A DNA stretch of 64,000 bases from Deinococcales bacterium (GCA_013298595.1 JAAFIG010000011.1:1-64000); one strand, 5' to 3'. Numbered from the stretch's first letter, positions 9,159 to 18,123 are shown. Notes: generated by a model not told the origin, from the letters alone. A program made the numbers and translations.

Positions 9159-11381
9159 ATGAGCTTTCTTGATGCTCCCGGTAATTCTGTGACACCAGAA
9201 TCCCTAAAAAGTGCCTTGGGTAGGGAATTAGTTGTTGCAAGCAGACTCCCATTTGTTAAACTAGTAGAAGTTAGAGCTTTAGATAATGCAGATGTGATTG
9301 TTCTTGATTTTTCCGTAGAACGTCCTCGAGATGTAGTGCATGAAATTAGGCATTGTGAACGAATAGCAGTTATCTGTTTTCATACCTCTGGTGAAATACC
9401 AGAGGTATTGGCACTGCGCGATGACTTTCCGCTAACCCCTCACATCAATCTTAGAAGTTGCGAATTTCCTCGCAGTTTGTGTCTTTATGATGAGGCATTT
9501 GAGTTATTGCAATTACGGAACCTGACTGGAGCAAAACTCATAAGAAGGATACGCGAATGGTTGGCATTAACTGCAATAGGAGAATTACATGCTGACGATC
9601 AGCCACTGGAACCGATAATGCTGAACAGTCAAGATCTGATAATTGTTCCACCTAACATTCACGATTTCTTCAAAGGAAATAGTGCTTTGCAATTTGGAAT
9701 AACTAAGGATCAAGACCATTTAAGTCGCTATATTTTTCGCATCTCACCTGACATAAATTCCACCAATACATCGAATATTCTATGTATTGGTGTTGTAACG
9801 CAAGCTATTCTGCATGGAGTTATTCGTAGCATTCCTAAAACATTGGATGAATTAAGTACACTGCTTAGTGCAGTGGGCTATAAACTGTTGCCAGAGTTAC
9901 GTAAACTTGTTCGTGAGCAAGTAACACATTCTGAATATATGCAAAACAACGTGATTTTGTTTATTGCATTACCTAAAGTGAGATCTATAAGTAGTCCAGT
10001 GGAAAGGATTGAGTGGCGAGCATTTGTTCTACCGAAACTTCAAGAAGTTGCTGTTCAAATTGGAGTTTGTGCAAAAACTGATGGAGAGGTAGGTCTATTA
10101 CTTTCAATAGATGAGTCTTGTAATGGTCAAGATACCAACTTAAATTTACTGGATGTTGTTCATGCACTTACTCAAGATCAAGCGGCATTGTTAAATGGCT
10201 TAGGGTCTGCGAATACTCAAAAAATAGTCCAGATTGGTGTTGGTGCTTTAGGATCACAGGTTTTCTCAAATTTATATAGAGCTGGCTTCGGACAACTCAC
10301 ACTGGTCGATAACGATAGATTGATGCCTCACAATCTGGCGCGTCACGCACTTTCGGAACACTTTATTGGTCAAAATAAAGCCAATTCTATGGCGCTACTA
10401 CTGAATAAGACACTATCAGATAATCCTGTTACTTCAATACCTAACGACATATTTAAATTAAACGAAGATGAACTAAAGACAACACTTAGTGGCATAAATA
10501 TGATCCTTGACTGTTCAGCTTCCGTACCTGTGGCGCGATATTTAGCAAAATTACAGAGTAATGTACGAAGAGTTTCTTTGTTTCTGTCACCAAACGGTAA
10601 AGACCTCGTATTGCTTGCAGAAGATTCCGCACGACAAATTAAACTTGATCAGCTCGAGGCTCAGTATTACGAAGCCTTGATTGAAGAGTCTTCTCTGGAA
10701 GGGCACTTAGCAGTTAGTAATTCCAGAATACGTTATGGAGCGAGTTGCCGAGATGTGTCATCAATCATTCCTCAAGACCTAGTAGCTCTTCATGCTGCTA
10801 TAGGTAGTCGCGCAGTAAAACAGATTTTTGATCAGACACCCGCTCAGATTTCAATTTGGCGCATTAATGATTCAAGTGGCGAAGTTTCACGTATTGAACT
10901 ACAACCTAAGAAAATGCACGTCCTAGAAGCTGATACCTGGAAACTACATGTTAGCGAAAGTGTTCTCGATGAAGTGCGACGCTTACGTAATGCCCAATTA
11001 CCAAAAGAAACAGGTGGGACACTTATTGGTATGCTTGATTTATGCAACAGGAACATCTATTTAACAGGAATTCTTAAAGCTCCAGATGACAGCGTTGAAT
11101 ATCCCACGCACTTTATTAGAGGTTCGCAAGGCTTAGTAGAAAAATACCGAGATATTGCCACTAAAACCCTAGAAATGCTTGAATATTTGGGTGAATGGCA
11201 CACACATCCGAACGGTTGTACAACTCTTCCAAGTAATGATGATAAACAAGTTCTTGAATGGATACGACAAGATAAAGACAGAGATGGGGAACCGAGTTTA
11301 ATGGTCATAGTTGGAGAAAAAGAAATACGTTTTTTTGTAACGGATTCAACTATGGATAACTACCTCGAGGTGTGTTTATGA
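9159..11381 (+). CDS. E2-like / E1 (ThiF) / JAB triple-domain fusion
   Basis: A 740-aa fusion of three ubiquitin-pathway modules. Residues of about 1-150 resemble an E2-like fold with HINLR (His95) and a candidate catalytic Cys108 in SLCLY. Residues 355-560 form an E1/ThiF adenylation domain with the nucleotide loop QIGVGALGS (359-366), Asp384 and Asn392/Arg395 in VDNDRLMPHNLAR, and a candidate thioester Cys530 in GASCRDVSS. Residues 595-740 are a JAB/JAMM metalloprotease: Glu617, HTHP (His681, His683) and Ser692-x-x-Asp695. In CBASS the separate Cap2 (E2-E1) and Cap3 (JAB) proteins add and remove targets from a cyclase C-terminus; fused forms beside MBL genes are known from genome surveys. 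No cyclase or ubiquitin-like gene is seen here. The E1 and JAB domains are certain; the E2 part is moderately so. Confidence 0.9.
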   Translation: MSFLDAPGNSVTPESLKSALGRELVVASRLPFVKLVEVRALDNADVIVLDFSVERPRDVVHEIRHCERIAVICFHTSGEIPEVLALRDDFPLTPHINLRSCEFPRSLCLYDEAFELLQLRNLTGAKLIRRIREWLALTAIGELHADDQPLEPIMLNSQDLIIVPPNIHDFFKGNSALQFGITKDQDHLSRYIFRISPDINSTNTSNILCIGVVTQAILHGVIRSIPKTLDELSTLLSAVGYKLLPELRKLVREQVTHSEYMQNNVILFIALPKVRSISSPVERIEWRAFVLPKLQEVAVQIGVCAKTDGEVGLLLSIDESCNGQDTNLNLLDVVHALTQDQAALLNGLGSANTQKIVQIGVGALGSQVFSNLYRAGFGQLTLVDNDRLMPHNLARHALSEHFIGQNKANSMALLLNKTLSDNPVTSIPNDIFKLNEDELKTTLSGINMILDCSASVPVARYLAKLQSNVRRVSLFLSPNGKDLVLLAEDSARQIKLDQLEAQYYEALIEESSLEGHLAVSNSRIRYGASCRDVSSIIPQDLVALHAAIGSRAVKQIFDQTPAQISIWRINDSSGEVSRIELQPKKMHVLEADTWKLHVSESVLDEVRRLRNAQLPKETGGTLIGMLDLCNRNIYLTGILKAPDDSVEYPTHFIRGSQGLVEKYRDIATKTLEMLEYLGEWHTHPNGCTTLPSNDDKQVLEWIRQDKDRDGEPSLMVIVGEKEIRFFVTDSTMDNYLEVCL

Positions 11382-12184
11382 ATGACTTAAAAACGCTTAT
11401 AGAAACATTTAGATTGAGTTTTTATGAGTCAGTCGCATTGCTCTTACCTGGTGCTGCCTTTTTGATGATGATTAATATATATTTTCCAACGACCTCAATA
11501 CCAGTCGTTGCTGGCATACCATCATGGGGGTTATTTGCTGTGTCGGCATTTGTGCTGGGGTATGTACTTAAAGGTTTTTGGAGTGAGGTCGCAAACCAGT
11601 ATCGCTTTCGTTTTGAACCTTGGTATCGTGGACTAAAAGACCCCACGGTGCAAAATCCAAGTAAAACCTTTTATAAATCAAAGAAACCTCTCCCTTGGTA
11701 CATAGCACCGTGGGGATTACGTGTAATCCTGAAACCATTGTATACATTCATCCTTTGGTCTTATGTAGATTGGCGAAAGATACGCATTGGAAATCTAACT
11801 TATCTAAAATCCGCCGAGTTTACCAAAATCAAAGAACGTGTGCAGAGCATGTATGGTTTTGGAGCAGACGAATTAAAGGATTATGAATATTGGTCAATTT
11901 GTTACGGCAGTTTATCAGAAACTGAACAGCAACAACGAGATCGATTTGATTCAATTGCTGATATGCACAGAAGTTTAGTTACAATTGTTTTTTTTAGTAT
12001 GGGTATTGGAATAGTTCAAAGCTGGTTTTCTTTGAGTACTGTGGGGATTGCTTTCATTCACTGGGTTGTATTTCGCGCGTTATACAACCGTGCATTACGA
12101 TATGAAATACTTGCTACCCGCAATGTTTATCGAAGATTTTTTCATCACTACTGCGGATTGAAATCAGACGAGTCAAATACCTAA
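11378..12184 (+). CDS. Membrane protein of E2-E1-JAB operon
   Basis: A 268-aa protein with an N-terminal pair of membrane helices (VALLLPGAAFLMMINIYF and WGLFAVSAFVLGYVL), a central basic soluble region of about 130 residues rich in Trp and Tyr, and a C-terminal helix pair (LVTIVFFSMGIGIVQSWF, STVGIAFIHWVVFRALY). The ATG overlaps the stop of the fusion gene (ATGA), so the two are translationally coupled; the GTG at 11372 is an alternative start. I do not recognise the family. As the only membrane component in the operon it could be an effector that disrupts the membrane, by analogy with other defence systems, or an anchor for the complex. Both are inference. Confidence 0.75.
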   Translation: MNDLKTLIETFRLSFYESVALLLPGAAFLMMINIYFPTTSIPVVAGIPSWGLFAVSAFVLGYVLKGFWSEVANQYRFRFEPWYRGLKDPTVQNPSKTFYKSKKPLPWYIAPWGLRVILKPLYTFILWSYVDWRKIRIGNLTYLKSAEFTKIKERVQSMYGFGADELKDYEYWSICYGSLSETEQQQRDRFDSIADMHRSLVTIVFFSMGIGIVQSWFSLSTVGIAFIHWVVFRALYNRALRYEILATRNVYRRFFHHYCGLKSDESNT

Positions 12185-12295
12185 ATTGACTTATATAAAG
12201 GAGATCACAGACAACAAACCACTCCTTTAACTCAGATTTGAAACAAATAATAATAGGTCAATATGCCAATTTTTAACAATTGACTAAATGGCTGT

Positions 12296-12481
12296 CTAGC
12301 GAATCGTTGCCCATAACCCAATCATCAACCATACAAATGCTATCCCACGACACCAAATACTGATGGTATAGTGTTTGATTTTGCCAAAAATTAAACTAAC
12401 GTATACAAACGATTCTGCGATGGCTAGTAAAATGAAACAAACATGGAAAAATATTTCTATGTTTGTTTTAGCAAACGACAC
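12296..12481 (-). CDS. Small hypothetical two-helix membrane protein
   Basis: A 61-aa ORF with two hydrophobic segments (IEIFFHVCFILLAIAESFVYVSLIF and IWCRGIAFVWLMIGLWA) separated by a basic loop. The start is GTG, and there is no clear ribosome binding site. It lies 10 bases downstream of another short ORF (12492-12635) on the same strand, in the low-CTCGAG zone between the defence operon and the LRV cluster. Its composition is membrane-protein-like, but at this length chance cannot be excluded. Confidence 0.4.
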   Translation of the reverse strand: MSFAKTNIEIFFHVCFILLAIAESFVYVSLIFGKIKHYTISIWCRGIAFVWLMIGLWATIR

Positions 12482-12491
12482 ATGGGAGCTA

Positions 12492-12635
12492 TCAAGTTGT
12501 TTGAGTTATCTCAAAAATGAGCGGTAAACCAATGTGTTGTTTTAATCTGCCATTGCCAGCAAAGTATTTTTTGTTATATTGCTCGGCTGCATCTGTTAGA
12601 ATTGCTCGTTCCCAACTAGATAAACGAGTTTTCAA
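12492..12635 (-). CDS. Possible small protein of about 47 aa
   Basis: The open frame downstream of the first LRV gene encodes a mixed, protein-like sequence (RLSSWERAILTDAAEQYN, then GNGRLKQHIGLPLIFE). The only reasonable start is TTG 12635, just after the LRV stop codon; without it the frame is open another eight codons into the LRV gene. The amino-acid composition is globular and unlike a chance ORF, but there is no ribosome binding site and no recognised family. Confidence 0.3.
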   Translation of the reverse strand: MKTRLSSWERAILTDAAEQYNKKYFAGNGRLKQHIGLPLIFEITQTT

Positions 12636-12640
12636 TACTA

Positions 12641-13312
12641 CTAGACACGCTTCTGATTTGCAATTGCGGCTTTACGAACCTTAGCACTCGAGTCTGTGCT
12701 TAGTAATGCCAGTGCCGCAGCGCTCGAGGCATAGTTACAAGCAACCCAGTAGCGCACAGTGGTATCGGAATCTTTTGCCAGTGTCTCGAGCGTTACTTTA
12801 TTTTTACAGGCAAAAGCTAAGGCAATTCGCACATTTGAATTCGGATCATTGACCAAAATTTGTAGAATTACTGGACTGAGTTTTGGGCGTTGGGCAATCA
12901 TTTCTCGGATATTGGGGTCAGCATCCTTTGCCATTGCCGCAATAATTACTGCACTCAGTTTTTCTCGAGCCATCACAGTTTCACGCACCTCGGCGCGTTT
13001 ATCCGTGGCAAAAAGTTTGAACAATGCAGTAGTTAGCGGGATTTTTCTAGCAACTGCTTGCCGCACAATTGCATGTGGCAAAGTTGCCAGTTTCTCGAGC
13101 ACTTTTTTGGGTGTATTCTTATGCTTCGCTACTGCCAGCACAGTGTTTTTTTGAGGCACACCACTCAAATACTCGAGGGCAGCGGCTGAGGTTTTGGGAT
13201 TATTCGCCACCAATAATTGCACAGCGGCTGGCGCAGTTTGAGCTAACTCGAGTAAGCGCTTAGAACTGGTTTGGCTATTTACAGCTTCTTTTTTCAAATC
13301 GGCTAGGCTCAT
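12641..13312 (-). CDS. LRV/HEAT-like repeat protein (paralogue 2)
   Basis: A 223-aa LRV-type solenoid protein, last gene of the LRV run. It keeps the family N-terminus (SLADLKKEA, SSKRLLELA, AALEYLSG) and then degenerate repeats rich in lysine (TPKKVLEKLATLPHAIVRQAVA). The start chosen is ATG 13312, which overlaps the preceding gene's stop (ATGA) and has AGAGG five bases upstream; a start six codons further up lacks such support. It is the shortest full-form paralogue besides the 172-aa one. Translational coupling implies it is co-expressed with paralogue 3. Confidence 0.8.
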   Translation of the reverse strand: MSLADLKKEAVNSQTSSKRLLELAQTAPAAVQLLVANNPKTSAAALEYLSGVPQKNTVLAVAKHKNTPKKVLEKLATLPHAIVRQAVARKIPLTTALFKLFATDKRAEVRETVMAREKLSAVIIAAMAKDADPNIREMIAQRPKLSPVILQILVNDPNSNVRIALAFACKNKVTLETLAKDSDTTVRYWVACNYASSAAALALLSTDSSAKVRKAAIANQKRV

Positions 13313-14403
13313 AGTTTCCTCTTGCGCCACGAACGATTTAAGGTTTCCACAGCCGTTTCACGGACTCGTTTTTTGCTGTCCTTAGCTAGTTTTTCTAAAA
13401 TAGCATCAGGTGTAGCATTGTTATACGCCACTTGCCAACGCACGTGTTCGTTGCTATCGGTAGCTAATTGCTCGAGTACAAAATCTGGAGCACCTTCGAC
13501 TTTGGCATGTGCCAAGGCTCGCCTGACATCAGGTTTAGGGTCGCTTAGTAAAATTTGATAAGCTGCTTTTGGCAAAATATCCCGATTGGCTATACTTTCT
13601 CGAATATCAGCGTTTGTGTCCTTGGCAAGTATTAACAAAACATCGGTGGGTAAAGATTCGTGCCAAGCAATTGCCGCACGAATCTCAAGGTTTTTATCAG
13701 TCGCCAGTGATTTGTGCAGCCCAGTATCCCAATCATCAAGTTCAGCGACAGCCAACCGCACTTCATCACTTTTATCTCGAGCCAAGATTTTTAAGAGTTT
13801 ATTTTCACTATAATGCTGCAAGCCACATACCGTTTCAGCTCGAACATTGGAACTGCTATCGGTAGCCAATACTTGCAAAACCTCAAGTGGCGTTTTATCG
13901 TGCCATGCCACTGCACCGCGCACTCGAGTATCGGGGTCAGCAGCCAGTTTTTTTAGTACCGCTATAGGGCAAGCATCACGATAAGCTACCAAAAAACGAA
14001 TATTACTGTCCAAATCAGCAGATAGTATCGTAAAGATTTTTGCAGTCGTACTACGATTACCGATTACTGCCTCGCGGACACTGGCGCTGCGGTGCGCCGC
14101 TAAACGCTCGAGGATTGCCACAGGTGTTTTTTCGTTACTGGCAACGGCTGCACACACCGAAGCTTGTTTATGCACCGCTAATTTCTCGAGAATAGCGATG
14201 GGTGTATTTTCGTTTTGTGCAACTGCTTTAAGAATCGTCCATTTGCCATGCCCACTCAGATACTCGAGAGCAGCGATAGGCGAACTGGTGTTTTTAGCAA
14301 CTGCCAATTGCACACTGGCATCGGTGTTTCTGGCTAACTCGAGCAAACGTTTTGCCGTGGTTTTTTTGCTTCTGGCTTCTTTTTTTATAGCTGCAATATC
14401 CAT
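13309..14403 (-). CDS. LRV/HEAT-like repeat protein (paralogue 3)
   Basis: A 364-aa solenoid with about twelve repeats of 26 residues; consecutive units start TPIAILEKL, TPVAILERL, TTAKIFTIL, CPIAVLKKL, TPLEVLQVL. Each unit ends VR-x-x-VAxN or a variant. The N-terminal 100 residues are almost the same as in paralogues 1, 4 and 5. It has a strong AAGGAG ribosome binding site 7 bases before the ATG. No signal peptide or membrane segment is seen, so it is cytosolic. Solenoids of this kind usually serve as protein-binding scaffolds; nothing here identifies the partner. Confidence 0.85.
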   Translation of the reverse strand: MDIAAIKKEARSKKTTAKRLLELARNTDASVQLAVAKNTSSPIAALEYLSGHGKWTILKAVAQNENTPIAILEKLAVHKQASVCAAVASNEKTPVAILERLAAHRSASVREAVIGNRSTTAKIFTILSADLDSNIRFLVAYRDACPIAVLKKLAADPDTRVRGAVAWHDKTPLEVLQVLATDSSSNVRAETVCGLQHYSENKLLKILARDKSDEVRLAVAELDDWDTGLHKSLATDKNLEIRAAIAWHESLPTDVLLILAKDTNADIRESIANRDILPKAAYQILLSDPKPDVRRALAHAKVEGAPDFVLEQLATDSNEHVRWQVAYNNATPDAILEKLAKDSKKRVRETAVETLNRSWRKRKL

Positions 14404-14480
14404 TACGAACTCCTTGATTTTAAGTGTCTCTTGTTTTTCATCATATTCTCGAGTTCACCCGAGTAAAAGCCCAGTTAAGC

Positions 14481-15569
14481 CTAAGACCACATCATCCTTT
14501 TTTGACAAGTAGATTCGGCTGCTTGGCGAACTTCTGAACTTGGGTCTTGCAGGAGTTTTTCGAGGGTTTCATCTGATACCGCACCAGTACTAGCGACTTG
14601 TTTTCGCACCAGCGTTTCAGCATCCGTGGCTAATCGCTCGAGAACCCAATTGGGTAATCTAGTCCATCTTTCATTGGCTAAAACACAACGTACTTCTGGG
14701 TTTAAATCTTGAAGTAGCACTTCAAAAATACCATCGTTTTGGTCTTCTCGTTGGGCAATACTTTGGCGGATTTGCACGCTTGGATCTTGTGCAAGAATCA
14801 ACATGCAGTCTTGGGGGAGTTCGTGATGAATCGCAAGATTTTCGCGTATTTTTTCTTCAACATCCTGAATTAAGTGAAGATGCAATTGGTCATGCCAAGT
14901 ATAGAGTTCGGTGATCTGGAAACGCACTTGGGCATCAGAATCTCGAGCCAGCACTTGTAATATTTTGTGCTCATCACGCTGAAAAAGATTGCCAATACAG
15001 GCAGCCCGAACACCTGCTTCTGGGTCAGTCGCTAACCTAGACAAAACAGCTGTTGGCAGACGCTTTTTGGCTGCAACTGTGGTACGAACGTATTCGTCAG
15101 GATCATTTGCAAGTTTTTCCAAAATGGCAAGCGAGCAAGTGCTGTACAATGCCACACCATGACGTACCAAGGCATCGGTATCGGTACTAAGCATCGTTAG
15201 CGTTGTATCATTACAATGCTTATTGTACGTAACTGCACGGCGAACATCTGCATCAGAATGCCGTGCTAATTGCTCGAGTAACGCACTCGGTGTGACAAGG
15301 TTTCTAGCCACTGCTACACAAACCGAAATTTGTTTATGCTTCGCTAATTGCTCGAGCAGAACCACACTAATATTTGGGTGCAGTGCCACTGCTTTCACAA
15401 TCGTCCATTTACGATGCCCACTTAAATACTCGAGAGCGGCTAGTGGCGTATTTGGATTTGCAGCCACTGCATATTGCACAGTTGGGTCAGCGTTGCTAGC
15501 CAACTCGAGCAAACGACTAGCCGCAGTTTTTTTGCTTTTGGCTTCTTTTTTCAGCGCAGCGATATTCAT
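14481..15569 (-). CDS. LRV/HEAT-like repeat protein (paralogue 4)
   Basis: A 362-aa LRV solenoid. The N-terminus (MNIAALKKEAKSKKTAASRL) and the EYLSGHRKW unit match the paralogues, while the central repeats diverge (ELYTWHDQLHLHLIQDVEEK corresponds to ELDDWDTGLHKSLATDKNLE in paralogue 3). Its own promoter is likely: CATAAT sits 7 bases before the ATG with no ribosome binding site, the leaderless pattern. It ends 77 bases before paralogue 3 starts. Confidence 0.85.
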   Translation of the reverse strand: MNIAALKKEAKSKKTAASRLLELASNADPTVQYAVAANPNTPLAALEYLSGHRKWTIVKAVALHPNISVVLLEQLAKHKQISVCVAVARNLVTPSALLEQLARHSDADVRRAVTYNKHCNDTTLTMLSTDTDALVRHGVALYSTCSLAILEKLANDPDEYVRTTVAAKKRLPTAVLSRLATDPEAGVRAACIGNLFQRDEHKILQVLARDSDAQVRFQITELYTWHDQLHLHLIQDVEEKIRENLAIHHELPQDCMLILAQDPSVQIRQSIAQREDQNDGIFEVLLQDLNPEVRCVLANERWTRLPNWVLERLATDAETLVRKQVASTGAVSDETLEKLLQDPSSEVRQAAESTCQKRMMWS

Positions 15570-15617
15570 ACTTTAGATTATGCCGTATGTTTGTTGTGAA
15601 TTTCGTGTTAAAAACTT

Positions 15618-16136
15618 TTATCTCTGACCAATAACACTTCTTGCAAAAGAGCGAACACTTTCGTCTGGGTCGTTGACCAATTGTTTAAGAATAATTTTAG
15701 GGCAAGCCAGTGGTAAAATCACAGCGTGACGCACAGCCGCTTCGGAGTCTTGACTGAGCAACGTAAAAATCGCAGCTGTACAATAACGACTTTGAGGCAC
15801 TGCCTGACGAACCGTTGCATCCGGATGTTGCGCTAATTGCTCGAGCAGTGCAACAGAAATCACTTGGCTTTGTATAACAGCCACACAAACCGAGGCTTGT
15901 TTATGAATCGCTAATTGCTCGAGGATAGCAAGACTGACATTGGGATGTGTTGCTACGGCTTTGAGAATCGTCCATTTGCCATGTCCGCTTAAATACTCAA
16001 GGGCAGCCAGCGGCGCATTTGGATTACTGGCAACTGCGTATTGGACACTGACATCTGCATTTCTGGCTAACTCGAGCAAGCGACTAGCTAAAGTTTTTTT
16101 GCTTTTAGCTTCTTTTTTCAGGGCGGCTATATCCAT
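15618..16136 (-). CDS. Short LRV/HEAT-like repeat protein (paralogue 5)
   Basis: A 172-aa version of the family, nearly identical to paralogue 4 over the first 100 residues but ending after about six repeats (VNDPDESVRSFARSVIGQR). It has a good ribosome binding site (GGAG, 7 bases). The C-terminal half present in its neighbours is missing with no remnant in the 49-base gap, so it is either a deletion derivative or a natural short form. It is co-directional with and 10 bases from paralogue 6. Confidence 0.8.
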   Translation of the reverse strand: MDIAALKKEAKSKKTLASRLLELARNADVSVQYAVASNPNAPLAALEYLSGHGKWTILKAVATHPNVSLAILEQLAIHKQASVCVAVIQSQVISVALLEQLAQHPDATVRQAVPQSRYCTAAIFTLLSQDSEAAVRHAVILPLACPKIILKQLVNDPDESVRSFARSVIGQR

Positions 16137-16146
16137 TTTTACTCCG

Positions 16147-17154
16147 TTAAACTCGAGTTAGCTTTTGCTTTTTTAAAGCAGCTTCACGCACTCTTGGGCT
16201 GGGGTCATGGGTTAATTGCTCGAGTACTATTAGGCTAACGCTAACATTAGAAGCTACCCGCCAGCGCACCATTTCATCAGGGTCAAGGGCTAATTGCTCG
16301 AGCACAAAAGCAGGGGTTGATTGGCTTTTATTATCGACTAAATACTGCCTGACAACCGCATCAGAATCCTGAAGTAGATACTCGAACACGTCTTTAGGCA
16401 AGTTATCTCGGCTTGCTAAGACTCGACGAACAAAATGGCTGGAGTCTGAAAAAAATTGTTCATGCCAATCGGCTTCCCATGATTCAACAGCCGAAACCAC
16501 AGCCGCCCGAACTCGCCAGTATTCATCTCGAGCCAAGGTTTTAAGATTAGCAAAATCTTTGTAACGCCCAAGCCCTGTGGCACTGTGTGCGCGTACCAAT
16601 TCGTTGCTATCAGTAGCGAGTTTTCGCAATGTCTCGAGTGGTGTATTTGGATTCCAAGCGACACAGACTCGTACTTCGCTTTCTTTATCCTCTGCCATTT
16701 GCACTAATTCGGCAGTAGGACAATACGTTCGACCTGCCATCCAAATTCGCACAGTCGCATCTTTATCCCGACACAACACTGTATACATTTGCGTTGTTAA
16801 ATTTGGATTCAATGTTAAAAATGCTCGCACTGACGTTTTTTTATGTTGCAATAAAATTTGAGCAACAACCAAAGAAATCTGTAAATTTTTTGCTACCGCT
16901 TCACAAACCTCAGCTCGAGGATGTTGCGCTAATTGCTCGAGGATATGTTCAGGTGTACTTGGGTTTTTTGCAATGGCTTTGAGATGACTGATATTGCCTT
17001 GCTTCAACAAATACTCGAGAGCCATAACAGGTGCATTGGGATTTTTTGCCACGGCTAACGGCACTTTGGTTTCGGGGATTTTTGCTAACTCGAGCAAACG
17101 TACCAGCGAGGTTTGTAGATGTTCTGCTTCTTTTTTTAATGCAGTAATATTCAT
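16147..17154 (-). CDS. LRV/HEAT-like repeat protein (paralogue 6)
   Basis: A 335-aa LRV solenoid, probably the first gene of the minus-strand run. It has the family N-terminus with more changes (MNITALKKEAEHLQTSLVRL, MALEYLLKQGN). The internal block VESWEADWHEQFFSDSSHFV is the counterpart of the helix-rich ELxxW unit in paralogues 1, 3 and 4. I start at ATG 17154; a TTG three codons upstream is less likely. No ribosome binding site is obvious. The function is unknown. Confidence 0.82.
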   Translation of the reverse strand: MNITALKKEAEHLQTSLVRLLELAKIPETKVPLAVAKNPNAPVMALEYLLKQGNISHLKAIAKNPSTPEHILEQLAQHPRAEVCEAVAKNLQISLVVAQILLQHKKTSVRAFLTLNPNLTTQMYTVLCRDKDATVRIWMAGRTYCPTAELVQMAEDKESEVRVCVAWNPNTPLETLRKLATDSNELVRAHSATGLGRYKDFANLKTLARDEYWRVRAAVVSAVESWEADWHEQFFSDSSHFVRRVLASRDNLPKDVFEYLLQDSDAVVRQYLVDNKSQSTPAFVLEQLALDPDEMVRWRVASNVSVSLIVLEQLTHDPSPRVREAALKKQKLTRV

Positions 17155-17322
17155 AATTGTCAATACTCGAGTTTTTCTTAGGCGTTACAACTATTGTTTT
17201 GGTGACCACAAACCATTACCTGAGAAACTGATACTCCATCTGTGTGAAGCTTGAGGTATTCTATTTACAAAGCAGGCTTGTTTGGTATTGCAAAGAAGTT
17301 TGCGTTTTTCAAGTATCGTGTC

Positions 17323-17338
17323 TATAGTTTTTGCTATG
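17323..17338 (+). promoter_or_regulatory. Leaderless promoter of the small membrane pair
   Basis: TTGCGT (17300-17305), 17 bases, TATAGT (17323-17328), 7 bases, ATG (17336). A near-consensus -35/-10 pair directly before the start codon. Confidence 0.55.
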
Positions 17339-17731
17339 GCAGTTCGCACTGTGAGTTGGGCATTATGGGTGACATCAAGTATCATCTTGACGTTATTATT
17401 TATCTTTGAATTTTCCTATGGTACACGGTTACTTAAATTCATTCAAAATGATGTGACACGTTCAGCATTTTCTTTGAATCAATACTCAATTAACCTTTTC
17501 TTAGCTACTGTACTACAATCACCTTATGGTTTTTTAATAATCTTACCAATTGTTAGTTTGCTTTGTTGGATTGCTTTTTTACAACTTTACAAAACAAATC
17601 CAGTCCAAGAACTACTCAAAAATATTATACTTTGTCTTGTCTCAAGTGGCATATTTTTATGGGTTCTGACCGAATTCGCCATTTATATGGTCGTTATGCT
17701 TCCATTGTTGTTATCTAAAAGCCAACCATGA
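17336..17731 (+). CDS. Hypothetical three-helix membrane protein A
   Basis: A 131-aa integral membrane protein with segments VSWALWVTSSIILTLLFIF, YGFLIILPIVSLLCWIAFL and IILCLVSSGIFLWVLTEFAIYMVVMLPLLL. The start at ATG 17336 is decided by the adjacent TATAGT. Its stop overlaps the start of the next gene (ATGA). The last 45 residues resemble those of the next protein in layout (KN..L...LVSS......EF...), so the two may be ancient tandem duplicates. It sits between LRV genes on the opposite strand and contains no CTCGAG. Function unknown. Confidence 0.6.
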   Translation: MAVRTVSWALWVTSSIILTLLFIFEFSYGTRLLKFIQNDVTRSAFSLNQYSINLFLATVLQSPYGFLIILPIVSLLCWIAFLQLYKTNPVQELLKNIILCLVSSGIFLWVLTEFAIYMVVMLPLLLSKSQP

Positions 17732-18123
17732 AATCACGCTTGGAAACAATCACACTTATCAATTTACTGCTGCTTGTAGGTAGTGGACTTATTGGGCACG
17801 TTTTAGTTTTTGTGGTTCAAACACTTATCCCGCACTTAGCAAATCTTCTCAATCAATTCAGTTCGCGTTTGCCACCTTTTCTCGAGTTGGTATCGAATAT
17901 CATCATTTTTTTGACTGGAGGTTTAGGGGGTTTTCTGATGCTATTGGTTATTGGATGGATGATTTGGACACAAAGCCTCAAGCCTGCAAGTGAACGAATT
18001 TTGTTGCGTAATAGTGTGTTATTTATATTTCTGCTGACTGTTTGCACCAGTGTTTTATTGATCTACGCTGCTGAATTTATTTTCACGATTCCAAGGGTGA
18101 TTGGACGAGCTTTTTTGCCTTAG
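17728..18123 (+). CDS. Hypothetical three-helix membrane protein B
   Basis: A 131-aa membrane protein, translationally coupled to the preceding gene. Helices: LINLLLLVGSGLIGHVLVFVV, NIIIFLTGGLGGFLMLLVIGW and FIFLLTVCTSVLLIYAAEFI. A glycine-rich stretch (TGGLGGF) lies in the second helix. One CTCGAG lies near position 17881. No recognised family. The pair could form a hetero-oligomer, by inference from coupling and equal size. Confidence 0.6.
   Translation: MKSRLETITLINLLLLVGSGLIGHVLVFVVQTLIPHLANLLNQFSSRLPPFLELVSNIIIFLTGGLGGFLMLLVIGWMIWTQSLKPASERILLRNSVLFIFLLTVCTSVLLIYAAEFIFTIPRVIGRAFLP

Noticed and set aside
12198-12231. TAAAGGAG...CTCCTTTA hairpin as a terminator of the defence operon
   Set aside because: The loop is 18 bases and no T-run follows; too weak to call.
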